A stretch of 64,000 nt of DNA from positions 2,046,001 through 2,110,000 of the forward strand of contig NZ_JAPEMU010000001.1 in the NCBI RefSeq assembly GCF_026342405.1, read 5' to 3'. Below the pieces are notes generated by a model. It saw nothing but the letters and a program-made list of their open reading frames with translations, was not told the DNA's origin and made no database searches. Below, piece after piece: positions 1 to 8,057 of this stretch. The translations under genes and the position numbers were made by a program. The stretch is from Kitasatospora sp. NBC_00240 (GTDB lineage: Bacteria > Actinomycetota > Actinomycetes > Streptomycetales > Streptomycetaceae). Position 1 is the stretch's first letter. The number at the start of each line of letters is the position of its first letter.

Positions 1-909
1 GGCGGCCGAGATCAGCGGGCCGCAGACGCTCTCCAGCGCGGCCGGCTCGGCGAGGGCGGTGAGCGCCTTGGCGAGCGCCTCGCGCAGCGGCCCGTACGCG
101 CCGCCGACCGCGATCACCCGGCTGGTGGCGGTGCACTTCTGGCCCGCGTAGCCGGCGATGGCGGCGGCCAGGTGAGCGGCGGCCTGCTCGATGTCGGCGT
201 CGGGCAGCACCAGGGCTGCGTTCAGCCCGCCCAGCTCGGCCTGGACGGGGATGCCCCGTTCGGTGGCGGCGTGCACCACGGCCCGGCCGACGGCGGTGGA
301 GCCGGTGAACGAGACCACGTCGGCGGCCCGGACCAGCGCCTCGCCCTCCTCGGCGCCGCCCGGCACCACCGTCAGCACCCCGTCGGGCAGGCCGGCGAGT
401 TCGGCCAGCCGCAGGGCGCAGGCGGTGGCCTCGGGCGCGGGCTTGAGCAGCACGGTGTTGCCGGCCGCGAGCGCGGGGGCGGCCTTCCAGGCGGGGATCG
501 CCAGCGGGAAGTTCCACGGGGTGATCAGCCCGGCCACACCGTACGGGCGGCGGCGGGTGAGCAGCATCCCGCGGCCGGCGGCGGGCTCGTGCACGGCGCC
601 GGTGGGCGCGTACGGCGTCTGGGCGTAGTAGCGCCAGATCGCGGCGGTCCTGGCGACCTCGCCGCGGGCCTCGGCGGCCGGCTTGCCGACCTCGCGGACG
701 ACCAGCGCGGTGAGTTCGTCCGCGTGTGCCTCCACCGCCGCGGCCGCCCGGGTGAGGGCGGCCGAGCGGGCGGCGGCGCCGGCCGCCGCCCAGTCGCGGG
801 CGGCGTCGCGGGCCCGGGCGGCGGCGGCCGCGACGCCCAGGGCGCCCGGGGCCGGGACGCTGATCACCAGGTCGGCGGGGTCGGCGGGGTTGCGGGAGGT
901 GACGGTCAC
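1..909 (-). CDS. aldehyde dehydrogenase, probable 2-oxoglutarate semialdehyde dehydrogenase (partial, 3' end outside window)
   Basis: NAD(P)-dependent aldehyde dehydrogenase. The first 303 codons, from a GTG at 909, lie in the window and the C-terminus is cut off by the left edge. Reading the minus strand gives family landmarks: TPWNFPLAIPAWK (coenzyme-binding loop), SFTGSTAVGRAV, the general-base segment AELGG, and the nucleophile segment GQKCTATSRV. It starts 46 nt after the epimerase gene and is last in the hydroxyproline operon. The natural substrate is therefore inferred to be 2-oxoglutarate semialdehyde, giving 2-oxoglutarate. Family assignment is firm; the substrate is inferred from context. 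Confidence 0.88.
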   Translation of the reverse strand, partial: MTVTSRNPADPADLVISVPAPGALGVAAAAARARDAARDWAAAGAAARSAALTRAAAAVEAHADELTALVVREVGKPAAEARGEVARTAAIWRYYAQTPYAPTGAVHEPAAGRGMLLTRRRPYGVAGLITPWNFPLAIPAWKAAPALAAGNTVLLKPAPEATACALRLAELAGLPDGVLTVVPGGAEEGEALVRAADVVSFTGSTAVGRAVVHAATERGIPVQAELGGLNAALVLPDADIEQAAAHLAAAIAGYAGQKCTATSRVIAVGGAYGPLREALAKALTALAEPAALESVCGPLISAA

Positions 910-955
910 GACGGGGCCTTTCGGAGCTGGGGACCGGGGGCGGCCGGGGCGGTGC

Positions 956-1954
956 TCAGAGCAGGAAGCCGGCGGGGAAGGGATCACTCGGGTCGAGGAA
1001 GTACTGCGCGGTGCCGGTGATCCAGGCCCGGCCGGTGACGGTGGGCACCACCGCGGGCAGGCCGGCCACCGTGGTCTCCCCCACCAGGCGGCCGGTGAAG
1101 CTGGTGCCGATGAAGGAGTCGTTGCGGAAGTCCCGCCCGATCGGCAGTTCGCCGCGGGCGTGCAGCTGGGCCATCCGGGCGGAGGTGCCGGTGCCGCAGG
1201 GCGAGCGGTCGAACCAGCCCGGATGGATGGCCATGGCGTGCCGGGAGTGCTCGGCGGTGGAGCCGGGGGCGAGCAGCTGGACGTGGTGGCAGCCCCGGAT
1301 CGACGGGTCCTCCGGGTGGACCGGCGGCTCCGCGTTGATGACGTCCATCAGGGCGAGCCCGGCGGCCAGGATGTCCTCCTTGCGCTCGCGTTCGAAGGGC
1401 AGTCCGAACTCGGCGAGCGGCAGTACGGCGTAGAAGTTGCCGCCGTAGGCGAGGTCGTAGCCGACCGTGCCGTACCCGGGCACCTCGGCCTTGCGGTCGA
1501 GGGCGACGGCGTACGAGGGGACGTTGCGGATCGTCACCGCGACGGCGGCGCCGTCCTCGACCCGCACCTCGGCGACGACCAGCCCCGCCGGGGTGTCCAG
1601 GCGGACGGTGGTGACCGGCTCGACCACCTCGACCATGCCGGTCTCGACCAGCACCGTGGCGACGCCGATGGTGCCGTGGCCGCACATCGGCAGCAGCCCG
1701 GAGACCTCGATGAAGAGCACGCCGAAGTCGGCGTCCGGCCGGGTGGGCGGCTGCAGAACGGCGCCGCTCATCGCGGCGTGGCCGCGCGGCTCGTACATCA
1801 GCAGGGTGCGGAAGTGGTCGAGGTGCTGCTGGAAGTGGACCCGGCGCTCGGCCATGGTGGCGCCGGGGACGACACCGAACCCGCCGGTGACGACCCGGGT
1901 CGGCATGCCTTCGGTGTGGGAGTCGACGGCGTGGAAGACGTGGCGGCTGCGCAT
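956..1954 (-). CDS. 4-hydroxyproline 2-epimerase (proline racemase family)
   Basis: Cofactor-independent epimerase that would convert trans-4-hydroxy-L-proline to cis-4-hydroxy-D-proline in the cytosol. The 332-residue length is normal for the family. Both catalytic cysteines are present: Cys91 in LLPMCGHGT and Cys253 in SPCGTGTSA. A Thr in place of the first Cys would instead suggest a 3-hydroxyproline dehydratase, so the Cys/Cys pair supports an epimerase or racemase. Context (DapA-family deaminase, D-amino-acid-type oxidase, aldehyde dehydrogenase) favours hydroxyproline over proline. It starts with ATG, 92 nt after the preceding gene in the operon. Confidence 0.92.
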   Translation of the reverse strand: MRSRHVFHAVDSHTEGMPTRVVTGGFGVVPGATMAERRVHFQQHLDHFRTLLMYEPRGHAAMSGAVLQPPTRPDADFGVLFIEVSGLLPMCGHGTIGVATVLVETGMVEVVEPVTTVRLDTPAGLVVAEVRVEDGAAVAVTIRNVPSYAVALDRKAEVPGYGTVGYDLAYGGNFYAVLPLAEFGLPFERERKEDILAAGLALMDVINAEPPVHPEDPSIRGCHHVQLLAPGSTAEHSRHAMAIHPGWFDRSPCGTGTSARMAQLHARGELPIGRDFRNDSFIGTSFTGRLVGETTVAGLPAVVPTVTGRAWITGTAQYFLDPSDPFPAGFLL

Positions 1955-2046
1955 GGTGGGCTCCCGTGGGGTGAGGGTGGGCGGACGCCGGGCCGGCTGC
2001 CGTCGCAGCCGGCCCGCGGGCCGGGCGGGACCGGGCAGGCCGGCGG

Positions 2047-2955
2047 CTAGCCGAGCCCCTCGGCCAGGGCCTTCTCGGTGGCGGCCCGGACGGCGGCCTC
2101 GGTCTCCGGCGGGAGCGGCCCGCGCGGCGGCCGGGTCGGACCGCCGGGCAGTCCGGCGATGTCCATGGAGAGCTTGATGGCCTGCACGAACTCGGTCCTG
2201 GAGTCCCAGCGCAGCAGCGGGTGCAGGGCCTTGTAGAGCGGCAGCGCGGTGTCCAGGTCCTGGGCCAGGGCGGCGCGGTAGAGCGCCACCGAGGCCTCGG
2301 GGAGGGCGTTGGGGTAGCCGGCGATCCAGCCGACGGCGCCGGCCAGGGCGAGCTCCAGCAGGACGTCGTCGGCGCCGGCCAGCAGGTCGAGGCCGGGGGC
2401 CAGCTCGGCGATCTCGTACGCCCGCCGGACGTCGCCGCTGAACTCCTTGACGGCCACGATCGAACCCTCGCCGTGCAGCTGGGCCAGCAGGGCGGGCACC
2501 AGGTCGACCTTGGTGTCGAACGGGTTGTTGTACGCGACCACCGGCAGGCCGGCCGCGGCCACCTCGGCGTAGTGGGCCCGGACGGTGGCGTGGTCGGCCC
2601 GGTAGGCGTTGGGCGGCAGCAGCAGCACGGACCCGGCGCCGGCCTCGGCGGCCTGCTCCGTCCAGCGGCGGGACTCCGCGCTGCCGTACGCGGCGACGCC
2701 CGGCATCACCCGGGCCCCGTCGCCGGCCGCCTCGACGGCGGTGGTGACGATCCGGGCCCGCTCCTCCGCGGTGAGGGTCTGGTACTCGCCGAGCGAACCG
2801 TTGGGGACGACGCCGTCGCAGCCGGCGTCGATCAGCCGGCGCACGTGCTCGGCGTAGGCGTCGTAGTCGACGGAGAGGTCGGCGCGCAGCGGGGTCGTGG
2901 TGGCGACCATGATTCCGCGCCAGGGGCGGGCGGTGTCGTGCGGGGTGTTGGACAC
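2047..2955 (-). CDS. dihydrodipicolinate synthase family protein, probable pyrroline-4-hydroxy-2-carboxylate deaminase
   Basis: Class I aldolase-fold enzyme of the DapA/NAL superfamily, 302 residues. The Schiff-base lysine is Lys170 in IVAVKEFSG and the conserved Tyr142 lies in VVAYNNPF. In this operon the expected role is deamination and dehydration of 1-pyrroline-4-hydroxy-2-carboxylate to 2-oxoglutarate semialdehyde, the step between the oxidase and the aldehyde dehydrogenase. The GTG start is chosen because AAGGAG lies 7 nt upstream. An AT-rich element in the 74-nt gap before it resembles one at the operon's first gene, so an internal promoter is possible. A housekeeping DapA role is less likely in this context. 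Confidence 0.88.
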   Translation of the reverse strand: MSNTPHDTARPWRGIMVATTTPLRADLSVDYDAYAEHVRRLIDAGCDGVVPNGSLGEYQTLTAEERARIVTTAVEAAGDGARVMPGVAAYGSAESRRWTEQAAEAGAGSVLLLPPNAYRADHATVRAHYAEVAAAGLPVVAYNNPFDTKVDLVPALLAQLHGEGSIVAVKEFSGDVRRAYEIAELAPGLDLLAGADDVLLELALAGAVGWIAGYPNALPEASVALYRAALAQDLDTALPLYKALHPLLRWDSRTEFVQAIKLSMDIAGLPGGPTRPPRGPLPPETEAAVRAATEKALAEGLG

Positions 2956-2975
2956 GGCATTACTCCTTGGTGAGG

Positions 2976-2990
2976 TGTGACATTTTATTA
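2976..2990 (-). promoter_or_regulatory. candidate operator or promoter element before the deaminase gene
   Basis: On the minus strand this reads TAATAAAATGTCACA, an AT-rich island in very GC-rich DNA, just upstream of the deaminase ribosome-binding site. Its AAAATGTCACA core matches AATATGTCACA near 6032-6042 at 10 of 11 positions. The shared motif suggests one regulator (for example GntR-type) acting on both ends of the hydroxyproline operon. This is inference; no regulator gene lies in the visible part of the operon. Confidence 0.4.
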
Positions 2991-3029
2991 GCGGACGCAG
3001 TCGATGACAAGGGTCCGCCGCGGCGGGTC

Positions 3030-4508
3030 TCAACTCCGGGGCCGGGCCGACCGGCCGGGCCGATCGGGCTGATCGGGCTGATCGGGCCGACCGGGCTGAT
3101 CGGGCCGAGGGGATCGCTCGAGCTGCCCGAGCTGCCCGAGCGGCACCGGCACGGCCAGCGGCCGGCTGTCGGGCCCGCCGGCCGCGCCGCCCGAGAGGCA
3201 GGCCACCGCGGCACCGCACATCCGGCCCTGGCACCAGCCCATCCCGGCCCTGGTCAGCAGCTTGACCGTCCGGGCGTCACCCGCGCCGAGCCCGTCCACC
3301 GCCTCGCCGATCCGCCCCGCGGTGACCTCCTCGCAGCGGCAGACCTCGGTGTCCGGCCGCAGCCAGCCCGGCCAGCCCGGGCCCGGCCGGTGCGCGGCGG
3401 CCATCAGCTCGGCGAAGGCCCGCAGCCGGGCCCGCCGACCCGTCAGCCCCGCCGCCGGGGGGCGGCCGGCGACCGCGTACGCGGCCAGCTCCCCCTCGGC
3501 CAGGGCGAGATCCGCCCCGCCGACCCCGCAGGTCTCGCCGGCCGCCCAGAACCCGGGCAGGCTGGTGCGCTGGCGGGCGTCCACCCGCAGCGCGAACGCG
3601 CCGTCGGGGGTCCGGCGGGTCTCGGCCCCCAGCTCGGTGGCCAGCTCGATCTGCGGCAGCAGGCCGTGGCCGACCGCCAGCGCGTCGCAGGCGATCCGCC
3701 GCTCGGTGCCCGGCAGCGGCCGCCAGTCCCGGTCCAGCCGGGCCAGCGTGACGCCGGTGACCCGGTCGGTGCCGTGTGCCTCCACCACCGCCGTGCGGCG
3801 CAGCAGCCGCACCCGGTGGCGCAGCAGCGCGGCCGCGTGCACCGCCCCCTCGGCCAGCTTGCCGGGAACGGCGGCCGGCACCCCCGGTCGGCGGGCGTAG
3901 CCGAGGTAGTCGGCGGCCTCGGCCACCACCGGCACCTCGGCGCCGGCGCCCACCAGCGAGGAGGCCCCCGCCAGCAGCAGCGGGCCACTGCCGGCCAGCA
4001 CGATCCGGCGGCCCGGCAGCACCAGGCCGGACTTGAGCATCGCCTGCGCGCCGCCGGCCGTGACCACCCCCGGCAGCGTCCAGCCGGGGAACGGCAGCTG
4101 CCGCTCGTACGCGCCGGTGGCGAGCAGCACGGCCCGGGCCCGCACGGTCGCGGGCCGCTCCGCCGCCGGGCCGACGGTGGCGTGCAGCAGCCAGCCGTCG
4201 GCCCGCTCGGCCGTCCAGACCTGGTGCTCGGCGAGGTGGTCCACCCGGCCGGCCAGGGTGTGGGCGGCGAGCCGGCCGGCCAGCGCGGTGTAGCGGCGCC
4301 AGCCGTGGTGCAGCCGCTCGGGGCGGGTGGCGCCGAGCGCGGGCGCCGGGTGCCGGTAGTACTGGCCGCCGGTGCGGGGCCCGGCGTCGAGCAGGGCGCA
4401 GCGCAGCCCGAGGTCGGCCGCGGTGACGGCGGCGGCCAGCCCGGCCGGGCCGGCGCCGATCACGGCGAGGTCGTAGCCCGCGGCGGGCTCAGACGGCGAG
4501 GTCGGCAC
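3030..4508 (-). CDS. FAD/NAD(P)-dependent oxidoreductase with BFD-like [2Fe-2S] domain (hydroxyproline oxidase subunit)
   Basis: Large flavoprotein subunit, 492 residues, of a multi-component dye-linked amino-acid dehydrogenase/oxidase. An N-terminal Rossmann GxGxxG (GAGPAG, residues 18-23) binds FAD, and a second dinucleotide site follows. Near the C-terminus a four-cysteine BFD-like cluster is seen: EVCRCEEV, then WCQGRMCGA. It overlaps the end of the small 2Fe-2S protein gene by 20 bp, which implies coupled translation and complex formation. With the DAO-type subunit it is expected to oxidise cis-4-hydroxy-D-proline. The last ~35 residues are a low-complexity PDQ/PGR tail encoded by a 9-bp tandem repeat and are probably not catalytic. 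GTG start at 4508. Confidence 0.85.
   Translation of the reverse strand: MPTSPSEPAAGYDLAVIGAGPAGLAAAVTAADLGLRCALLDAGPRTGGQYYRHPAPALGATRPERLHHGWRRYTALAGRLAAHTLAGRVDHLAEHQVWTAERADGWLLHATVGPAAERPATVRARAVLLATGAYERQLPFPGWTLPGVVTAGGAQAMLKSGLVLPGRRIVLAGSGPLLLAGASSLVGAGAEVPVVAEAADYLGYARRPGVPAAVPGKLAEGAVHAAALLRHRVRLLRRTAVVEAHGTDRVTGVTLARLDRDWRPLPGTERRIACDALAVGHGLLPQIELATELGAETRRTPDGAFALRVDARQRTSLPGFWAAGETCGVGGADLALAEGELAAYAVAGRPPAAGLTGRRARLRAFAELMAAAHRPGPGWPGWLRPDTEVCRCEEVTAGRIGEAVDGLGAGDARTVKLLTRAGMGWCQGRMCGAAVACLSGGAAGGPDSRPLAVPVPLGQLGQLERSPRPDQPGRPDQPDQPDRPGRSARPRS
3062..3106. repeat. 9-bp tandem repeat inside coding tail of the flavoprotein
   Basis: Five consecutive units of the form GATCGGGCY (one is GACCGGGCT). 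They are read on the minus strand as Pro-Asp-Gln or similar triplets in the C-terminal tail of the oxidoreductase. The period is a multiple of three, so copy-number change would keep the frame. Confidence 0.8.
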
Positions 4509-4803
4509 GACCGTGGCCCTCCTGGGTGGTGACGGTGTCGCCCGGGCCGGCCGGCAGCAGGCAGGTCCGCTGGTTGGGGCGGCCGTTGACGGTGGCCAGG
4601 CAGTCGAAGCAGACGCCGATGCCGCAGAAGGCTCCGCGCGGCCGGCCGCCGACCCGGGTGGTGCGCCAGGCGAGGATGCCTTCGGCCCAGAGGGCGGCGG
4701 CGATGCTCTGCCCGGGCAGGGCGGGGATCGGACGGCCGTCGAACTCGATGGTGTGGGCGGGCCGGGGCTGCGCCCTGACCAGGGCGGCGGGGGTTCGGCG
4801 CAC
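4489..4803 (-). CDS. (2Fe-2S)-binding protein, small subunit of hydroxyproline oxidase
   Basis: Small electron-transfer subunit of 104 residues with a plant-type ferredoxin cysteine pattern: Cys60, Cys65, Cys68 and Cys81 (FCGIGVCFDC, then RTC). Such proteins are the small subunit beside large FAD proteins in sarcosine, octopine and hydroxyproline oxidases. The GTG start at 4803 is preceded by GGAAG at good spacing, and the 3' end overlaps the next gene by 20 bp. It would pass electrons between the flavin subunits. Family recognition is strong; the specific partner is inferred from gene order. Confidence 0.88.
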   Translation of the reverse strand: MRRTPAALVRAQPRPAHTIEFDGRPIPALPGQSIAAALWAEGILAWRTTRVGGRPRGAFCGIGVCFDCLATVNGRPNQRTCLLPAGPGDTVTTQEGHGRADLAV

Positions 4804-4870
4804 GGCGGACTTCCGTTCCGGTCGGGTGCGGGCGGGGCGTTCGGATGGAGGCGTACAAGGGTGGGGGGGT

Positions 4871-6025
4871 TCAGACCGCCCCGGGGAAGCGGTCGGCCCG
4901 GAACGGCGTGAGGTCGAACCCCGTCGGCTTCCCGGTCAGCTGGCGGCTGATCAGCAGGCCGGTGGCCGGGGCCAGGCCGATGCCGGCACCCTCGTGGCCG
5001 CAGGCGTGATGGAGTCCGGGCACCCGGGGATCGGCGCCGACGGCCGGCAGGTGATCGGGCAGGTAGGGGCGGAAGCCCCGGTAGGCGCGCAGCACCGACA
5101 CGTCGGCGAGGACGGGGAACAGCTGCGCCGCCTGCGCGGCCAGCCGCCGCAGCACCTCGACCGAGAGCGTCCGGTCGAACCCCACCCGCTCGCGGCTGGC
5201 GCCGATCAGCACCGGTCCGGCGGGGGTGCCCTCGACCACGGCCGAGGTCTGCAGGGCGGCCGAGCCGCTGGCGACGTCCGCGACGTAGTCGGCGGCGTAG
5301 ACCTTGTGCCGGACGATCCTCGGCAACGGCTCGGTGACCAGGACGAAGCCCCGCCGGGGCAGCACCGGCAGCGCCACACCCGCCAGCGCCGCCAGCTCGC
5401 CGCCCCAGGTGCCGGCCGCGTTGACGACGGCGGGCGCGACCAGCTCGCCCCGGTCGGTGCCGACGCCGCGCACCTCGCCGCCGGGCCCGGTGCGCACCGC
5501 CCGTACGGTCTCGCCGAGCCGCAGTTCGGCGCCGGCCTCGCGGGCCGCGCGCAGCAGGTGGGCGGCGGCCAGGGCGGGCTGGACCTGGGCGTCCTGCGGG
5601 TAGTGGAAGCCGCCGGCCAGACCGGGGGCGAGGTGCGGTTCGAGCTCCCGCAGGGCGTCGGCGGGGACTTCGACGGCCGTCACGCCGGCCGCCGTCTGCC
5701 CGGCGGCGAAGGTCCGCAGGGCGTCCAGCCGGCGCTGGTCGGCGGCGACCACCAGGCCGCCCTTGGGCTCGTACTCGACGGCCGGGCCGAGGGTGGCGGC
5801 GAGTTCGTGCCAGAGCCGGGTGCTGAGCAACGCGAGGTCGAGTTCGGGGCCGGGCTCCTTGTCGGAGACCAGCAGGTTGCCCTCGCCGGCGCCGGTGGTG
5901 CCGCCGGCGACCGGGCCGCGGTCGACGACGGCGACCCGCAGGCCGGCCAGGGTCGCGTAGTACGCGCAGGCGGCGCCGACGACTCCGGCGCCGACCACGA
6001 CGACGTCCAGGGGGGCTCTCTTCAC
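4871..6025 (-). CDS. FAD-dependent D-amino-acid oxidase/dehydrogenase family protein (hydroxyproline oxidase catalytic subunit)
   Basis: DAO-family flavoenzyme of 384 residues, first gene of the hydroxyproline operon. The N-terminal dinucleotide motif is VVVVGAGVVGAACAY (GAGVVG at residues 12-17), and the C-terminal HACGHEGAGIGLAPATG segment is typical of glycine/sarcosine/D-amino-acid oxidases. Expected reaction: cis-4-hydroxy-D-proline to 1-pyrroline-4-hydroxy-2-carboxylate, with electrons going to the 2Fe-2S and BFD-FAD partners. The GTG start at 6025 has no Shine-Dalgarno sequence. A CATATT hexamer ends 6 nt before it, so a leaderless mRNA is plausible. Confidence 0.85.
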   Translation of the reverse strand: MKRAPLDVVVVGAGVVGAACAYYATLAGLRVAVVDRGPVAGGTTGAGEGNLLVSDKEPGPELDLALLSTRLWHELAATLGPAVEYEPKGGLVVAADQRRLDALRTFAAGQTAAGVTAVEVPADALRELEPHLAPGLAGGFHYPQDAQVQPALAAAHLLRAAREAGAELRLGETVRAVRTGPGGEVRGVGTDRGELVAPAVVNAAGTWGGELAALAGVALPVLPRRGFVLVTEPLPRIVRHKVYAADYVADVASGSAALQTSAVVEGTPAGPVLIGASRERVGFDRTLSVEVLRRLAAQAAQLFPVLADVSVLRAYRGFRPYLPDHLPAVGADPRVPGLHHACGHEGAGIGLAPATGLLISRQLTGKPTGFDLTPFRADRFPGAV

Positions 6026-6043
6026 ATCAGTAATATGTCACAT
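6022..6043 (-). promoter_or_regulatory. operon promoter and candidate operator overlapping a start codon
   Basis: An AT-rich element with two TCACAT direct repeats 16 nt apart (6022-6027 and 6038-6043) overlaps the GTG of the oxidase gene. The minus strand contains CATATT six bases before the GTG, which fits a -10 box for a leaderless transcript. The ATGTCACA core recurs at 2976-2983 (opposite strand). Bound repressor would cover both promoter and start codon. Confidence 0.4.
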
Positions 6044-6122
6044 TGCTTGCGCGCTGCCAAGGGTGTCCCGCCGTGGCCGCCCGGGCCCGCCACCAGGGCG
6101 CCGAAGCCGCCGGACACGCGAA

Positions 6123-6156
6123 AGCCCCGGCCCGCCGGTGACGGCGGACCGGGGCT
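6123..6156 (-). terminator. intrinsic terminator of the tat genes
   Basis: Strong hairpin AGCCCCGG-C-CCGCCG, loop GTGA, CGGCGG-A-CCGGGGCT: 14 pairs with a single mismatch, 22 nt downstream of the tatC stop codon. No U-tract, as is common in actinomycetes. Confidence 0.65.
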
Positions 6157-6178
6157 CAGGCTGACCGACCCGGGCGGA

Positions 6179-7120
6179 TCAGGTGATGTCGTCCAGCTGC
6201 TCCCGGCGGGCGGCGGGCACCGGCGCGCCGGCCAGCGGCGCGGCCGAGGCCTCCACCGGGCCCGGGAGGGCGACGGCGTCGACCGAGAGGTCCAGCGCCG
6301 AGGCCTCCTCGTCGTCCAGCCCGGCGTCCGGGTTGCGACGGGCCTTGCGACGGTCGTTGAGCATCGCGACACCCACGGCGACGAAGTACAGCGCCCAGAT
6401 CGGCGCGGCCAGCGCCAGCATGCTCAGCGGGTCCGCGCTCGGCGTCGCGAAGGCCGCGAACACCGTGATGCCCATGATCATGCCGCGCCACCAGCCGAGC
6501 AGCCGCCGGCCACTGACCATGCCGATGAGGTTGAGCATCACCAGCAGCAGCGGGAACTCGAAGGCGAAGCCGAAGACCAGCACCATCCGGGTGGCGATGT
6601 TGAAGTAGTCGTTCGGCGGCAGGATCGGGGTCGTCCCGTTCGGGGTGAACGAGATCAGCACCTCGACCGTGGTCGGCAGCAGCAGGAAGGCGCAGACGGC
6701 GCCGGCGAGGAACAGCGGGGCGCCGCAGGCCATGAAGATCATCGTGTACTTGCGCTCGTGCTTGTGCAGCCCGGGCACCACGAAGGCCCACACCTGGTAG
6801 AGCCAGATCGGCACGGCCCCGACCACACCGGCCGTCAGGGCGACCTGCAGCATCCAGGTGAAGCCCGACGTGAGGCCGATGTTGGAGACCTGCGCGCACT
6901 TGCCCTTGTACTGCGCCGCCGTGTCCACGGTGCACTGCGGCAGCGGCTTGAGCAGGAAGGTCTCGATCTGCTTGTGGTAGATCAGCGCGACGATCGTGAG
7001 GACCACGATCGCCAGGACCGACTTCACCACCCGGTTCCGCAGCTCGCGGAGGTGGTCGGCGAGGGCCATCCGCCCCTCGGAGTCCTTGGGCGCCTTCAGC
7101 GCCTTGGAAGACTTGCTCAA
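6179..7120 (-). CDS. tatC: twin-arginine translocase subunit TatC
   Basis: Polytopic membrane protein that recognises twin-arginine signal peptides of folded exported proteins. The family signature MALADHLRELRNRVV lies near the N-terminus, followed by six hydrophobic segments and the conserved FAFEFPLLLVMLNLIG region. At 313 residues it has a charged C-terminal extension longer than in E. coli. A TTG start at 7120 is preferred because GAGGA precedes it at normal spacing; the internal ATG of MALADHL is an alternative. It is downstream of tatA. An exported Tat-type candidate lies at 44903-45829. Confidence 0.96.
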   Translation of the reverse strand: MSKSSKALKAPKDSEGRMALADHLRELRNRVVKSVLAIVVLTIVALIYHKQIETFLLKPLPQCTVDTAAQYKGKCAQVSNIGLTSGFTWMLQVALTAGVVGAVPIWLYQVWAFVVPGLHKHERKYTMIFMACGAPLFLAGAVCAFLLLPTTVEVLISFTPNGTTPILPPNDYFNIATRMVLVFGFAFEFPLLLVMLNLIGMVSGRRLLGWWRGMIMGITVFAAFATPSADPLSMLALAAPIWALYFVAVGVAMLNDRRKARRNPDAGLDDEEASALDLSVDAVALPGPVEASAAPLAGAPVPAARREQLDDIT

Positions 7121-7184
7121 CCCCGGTCCTCAACTTGTGCGTCGAAGCCCGCCGGGCGGCGGGCTCCACTGGTCGCGCGCCGGC

Positions 7185-7463
7185 TCATCGCGGCTGCGTG
7201 GTCTCCTGCGACGGCTGCTCCTCCGTCACCGGCCGCGACGGTCCGGGGGCGCCCGGGGCGGCCTTGATGGTCCTGGGCGCGGGGGCGTCCTGCGGCGCGG
7301 GGGCGCCGGCGTCACCGCCCTCGGCGCGCATGGCCTTGGTCTCGCTCTTCAGGATCCGCATCGACTGACCCAGTGAACGTGCCAGGTCGGGCAGCCGCTT
7401 GGCGCCGAAGAGCAGAATTGCGAGCACCACGACCACCAGGATCGCGATCGGCGAGATCCGCAT
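7185..7463 (-). CDS. tatA: Sec-independent translocase protein TatA
   Basis: Pore-forming component of the twin-arginine export machine, 92 residues. It has a short N-terminal transmembrane helix ([20 protein letters not shown]), the hinge and amphipathic helix [21 protein letters not shown], and a Pro/Ala-rich acidic tail. The ATG at 7463 is chosen because it gives the canonical short N-terminus and follows AAGGTGG. An upstream in-frame start would add twelve mostly Pro/Arg residues that the family lacks. It lies 64 nt upstream of tatC in the same direction. Confidence 0.95.
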   Translation of the reverse strand: MRISPIAILVVVVLAILLFGAKRLPDLARSLGQSMRILKSETKAMRAEGGDAGAPAPQDAPAPRTIKAAPGAPGPSRPVTEEQPSQETTQPR

Positions 7464-7610
7464 GCTCGACCACCTTCTTCTCCGCGGCGGCGGGATCACC
7501 GCCGCGCACTGTCGGGGAGGGGTCCCGCCGAAAGGTCGGGAGCCACGGTCAGAGGGTAACCCGCCGCCCGCTCCCCGAGCAGTCCCCCCGGGCCACGAGC
7601 AGGTGAAGAC

Positions 7611-7787
7611 TCAGCCGACCCGGCCCGCCGCGCCCAGGTCGCCGGCCGCCTCGGCCAGCGCCCGCGACGCGGTGTCCACCTCGCGGGCCAGCACCCTCAC
7701 ATCGAGCCAGAGCCGGCCGGCGAGGACGCCGAGCACCAGCAGCCCGGCGGTGGCGAGCAGGACGACGGCGACGAGGGTCCACGACAT
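7611..7787 (-). CDS. small single-pass membrane protein of unknown function
   Basis: A 58-residue protein starting MSWTLVAVVLLATAGLLVLGVLAG, one strong N-terminal transmembrane helix. A predicted helix (LWLDVRVLAREVDTASRALAEAAGDL) with coiled-coil-like spacing follows. The size and location, between the zinc-ribbon gene and tatA, suggest a conserved streptomycete membrane protein. No function can be assigned. Start chosen at the ATG nearest the hydrophobic segment. Confidence 0.65.
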   Translation of the reverse strand: MSWTLVAVVLLATAGLLVLGVLAGRLWLDVRVLAREVDTASRALAEAAGDLGAAGRVG

Positions 7788-7824
7788 GACGCCAAGCCTA
7801 GGCCCTGCCCGACGCACCCCCGCG

Positions 7825-8055
7825 TCACCCCTCCGCCGGGACCAGCCGCATGGTGCGCACGCCGGCCCGGGTCAGCGCCTCGACGATCTTCTCGCCCGCG
7901 GGCTTGCGGACCCCCGCCCCGCAGGACGGGCAGCTGAAGCTGTAGCTCGACTGCGCCGGGGTCCGGCCGAGGGTCAGCCGGAACTCCTCCGCGGGCAGCT
8001 CCACCTTCTCCCGGCAGTCCGAGCAGTAGACCTTGAACCTGGTACCCGGCTCCAC
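7825..8055 (-). CDS. small zinc-ribbon protein (FmdB-like)
   Basis: A 76-residue protein with two CxxC knuckles, VYCSDCREKV and FSCPSCGAGV, forming a probable zinc ribbon. The basic C-terminal half ends in RTMRLVPAEG. Its GTG start lies 2 nt after the pafC stop codon, so translation is probably coupled to pafC. FmdB-type proteins are described as regulatory zinc ribbons, but the role here is unknown. Confidence 0.75.
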   Translation of the reverse strand: MEPGTRFKVYCSDCREKVELPAEEFRLTLGRTPAQSSYSFSCPSCGAGVRKPAGEKIVEALTRAGVRTMRLVPAEG

Positions 8056-8057
8056 CG

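Noticed and set aside
4526..7267. 913-codon open frame on the plus strand
   Set aside because: It is antisense to the hydroxyproline and tat genes, with biased Gly/Gln/Arg composition, no ribosome-binding site and no domain.
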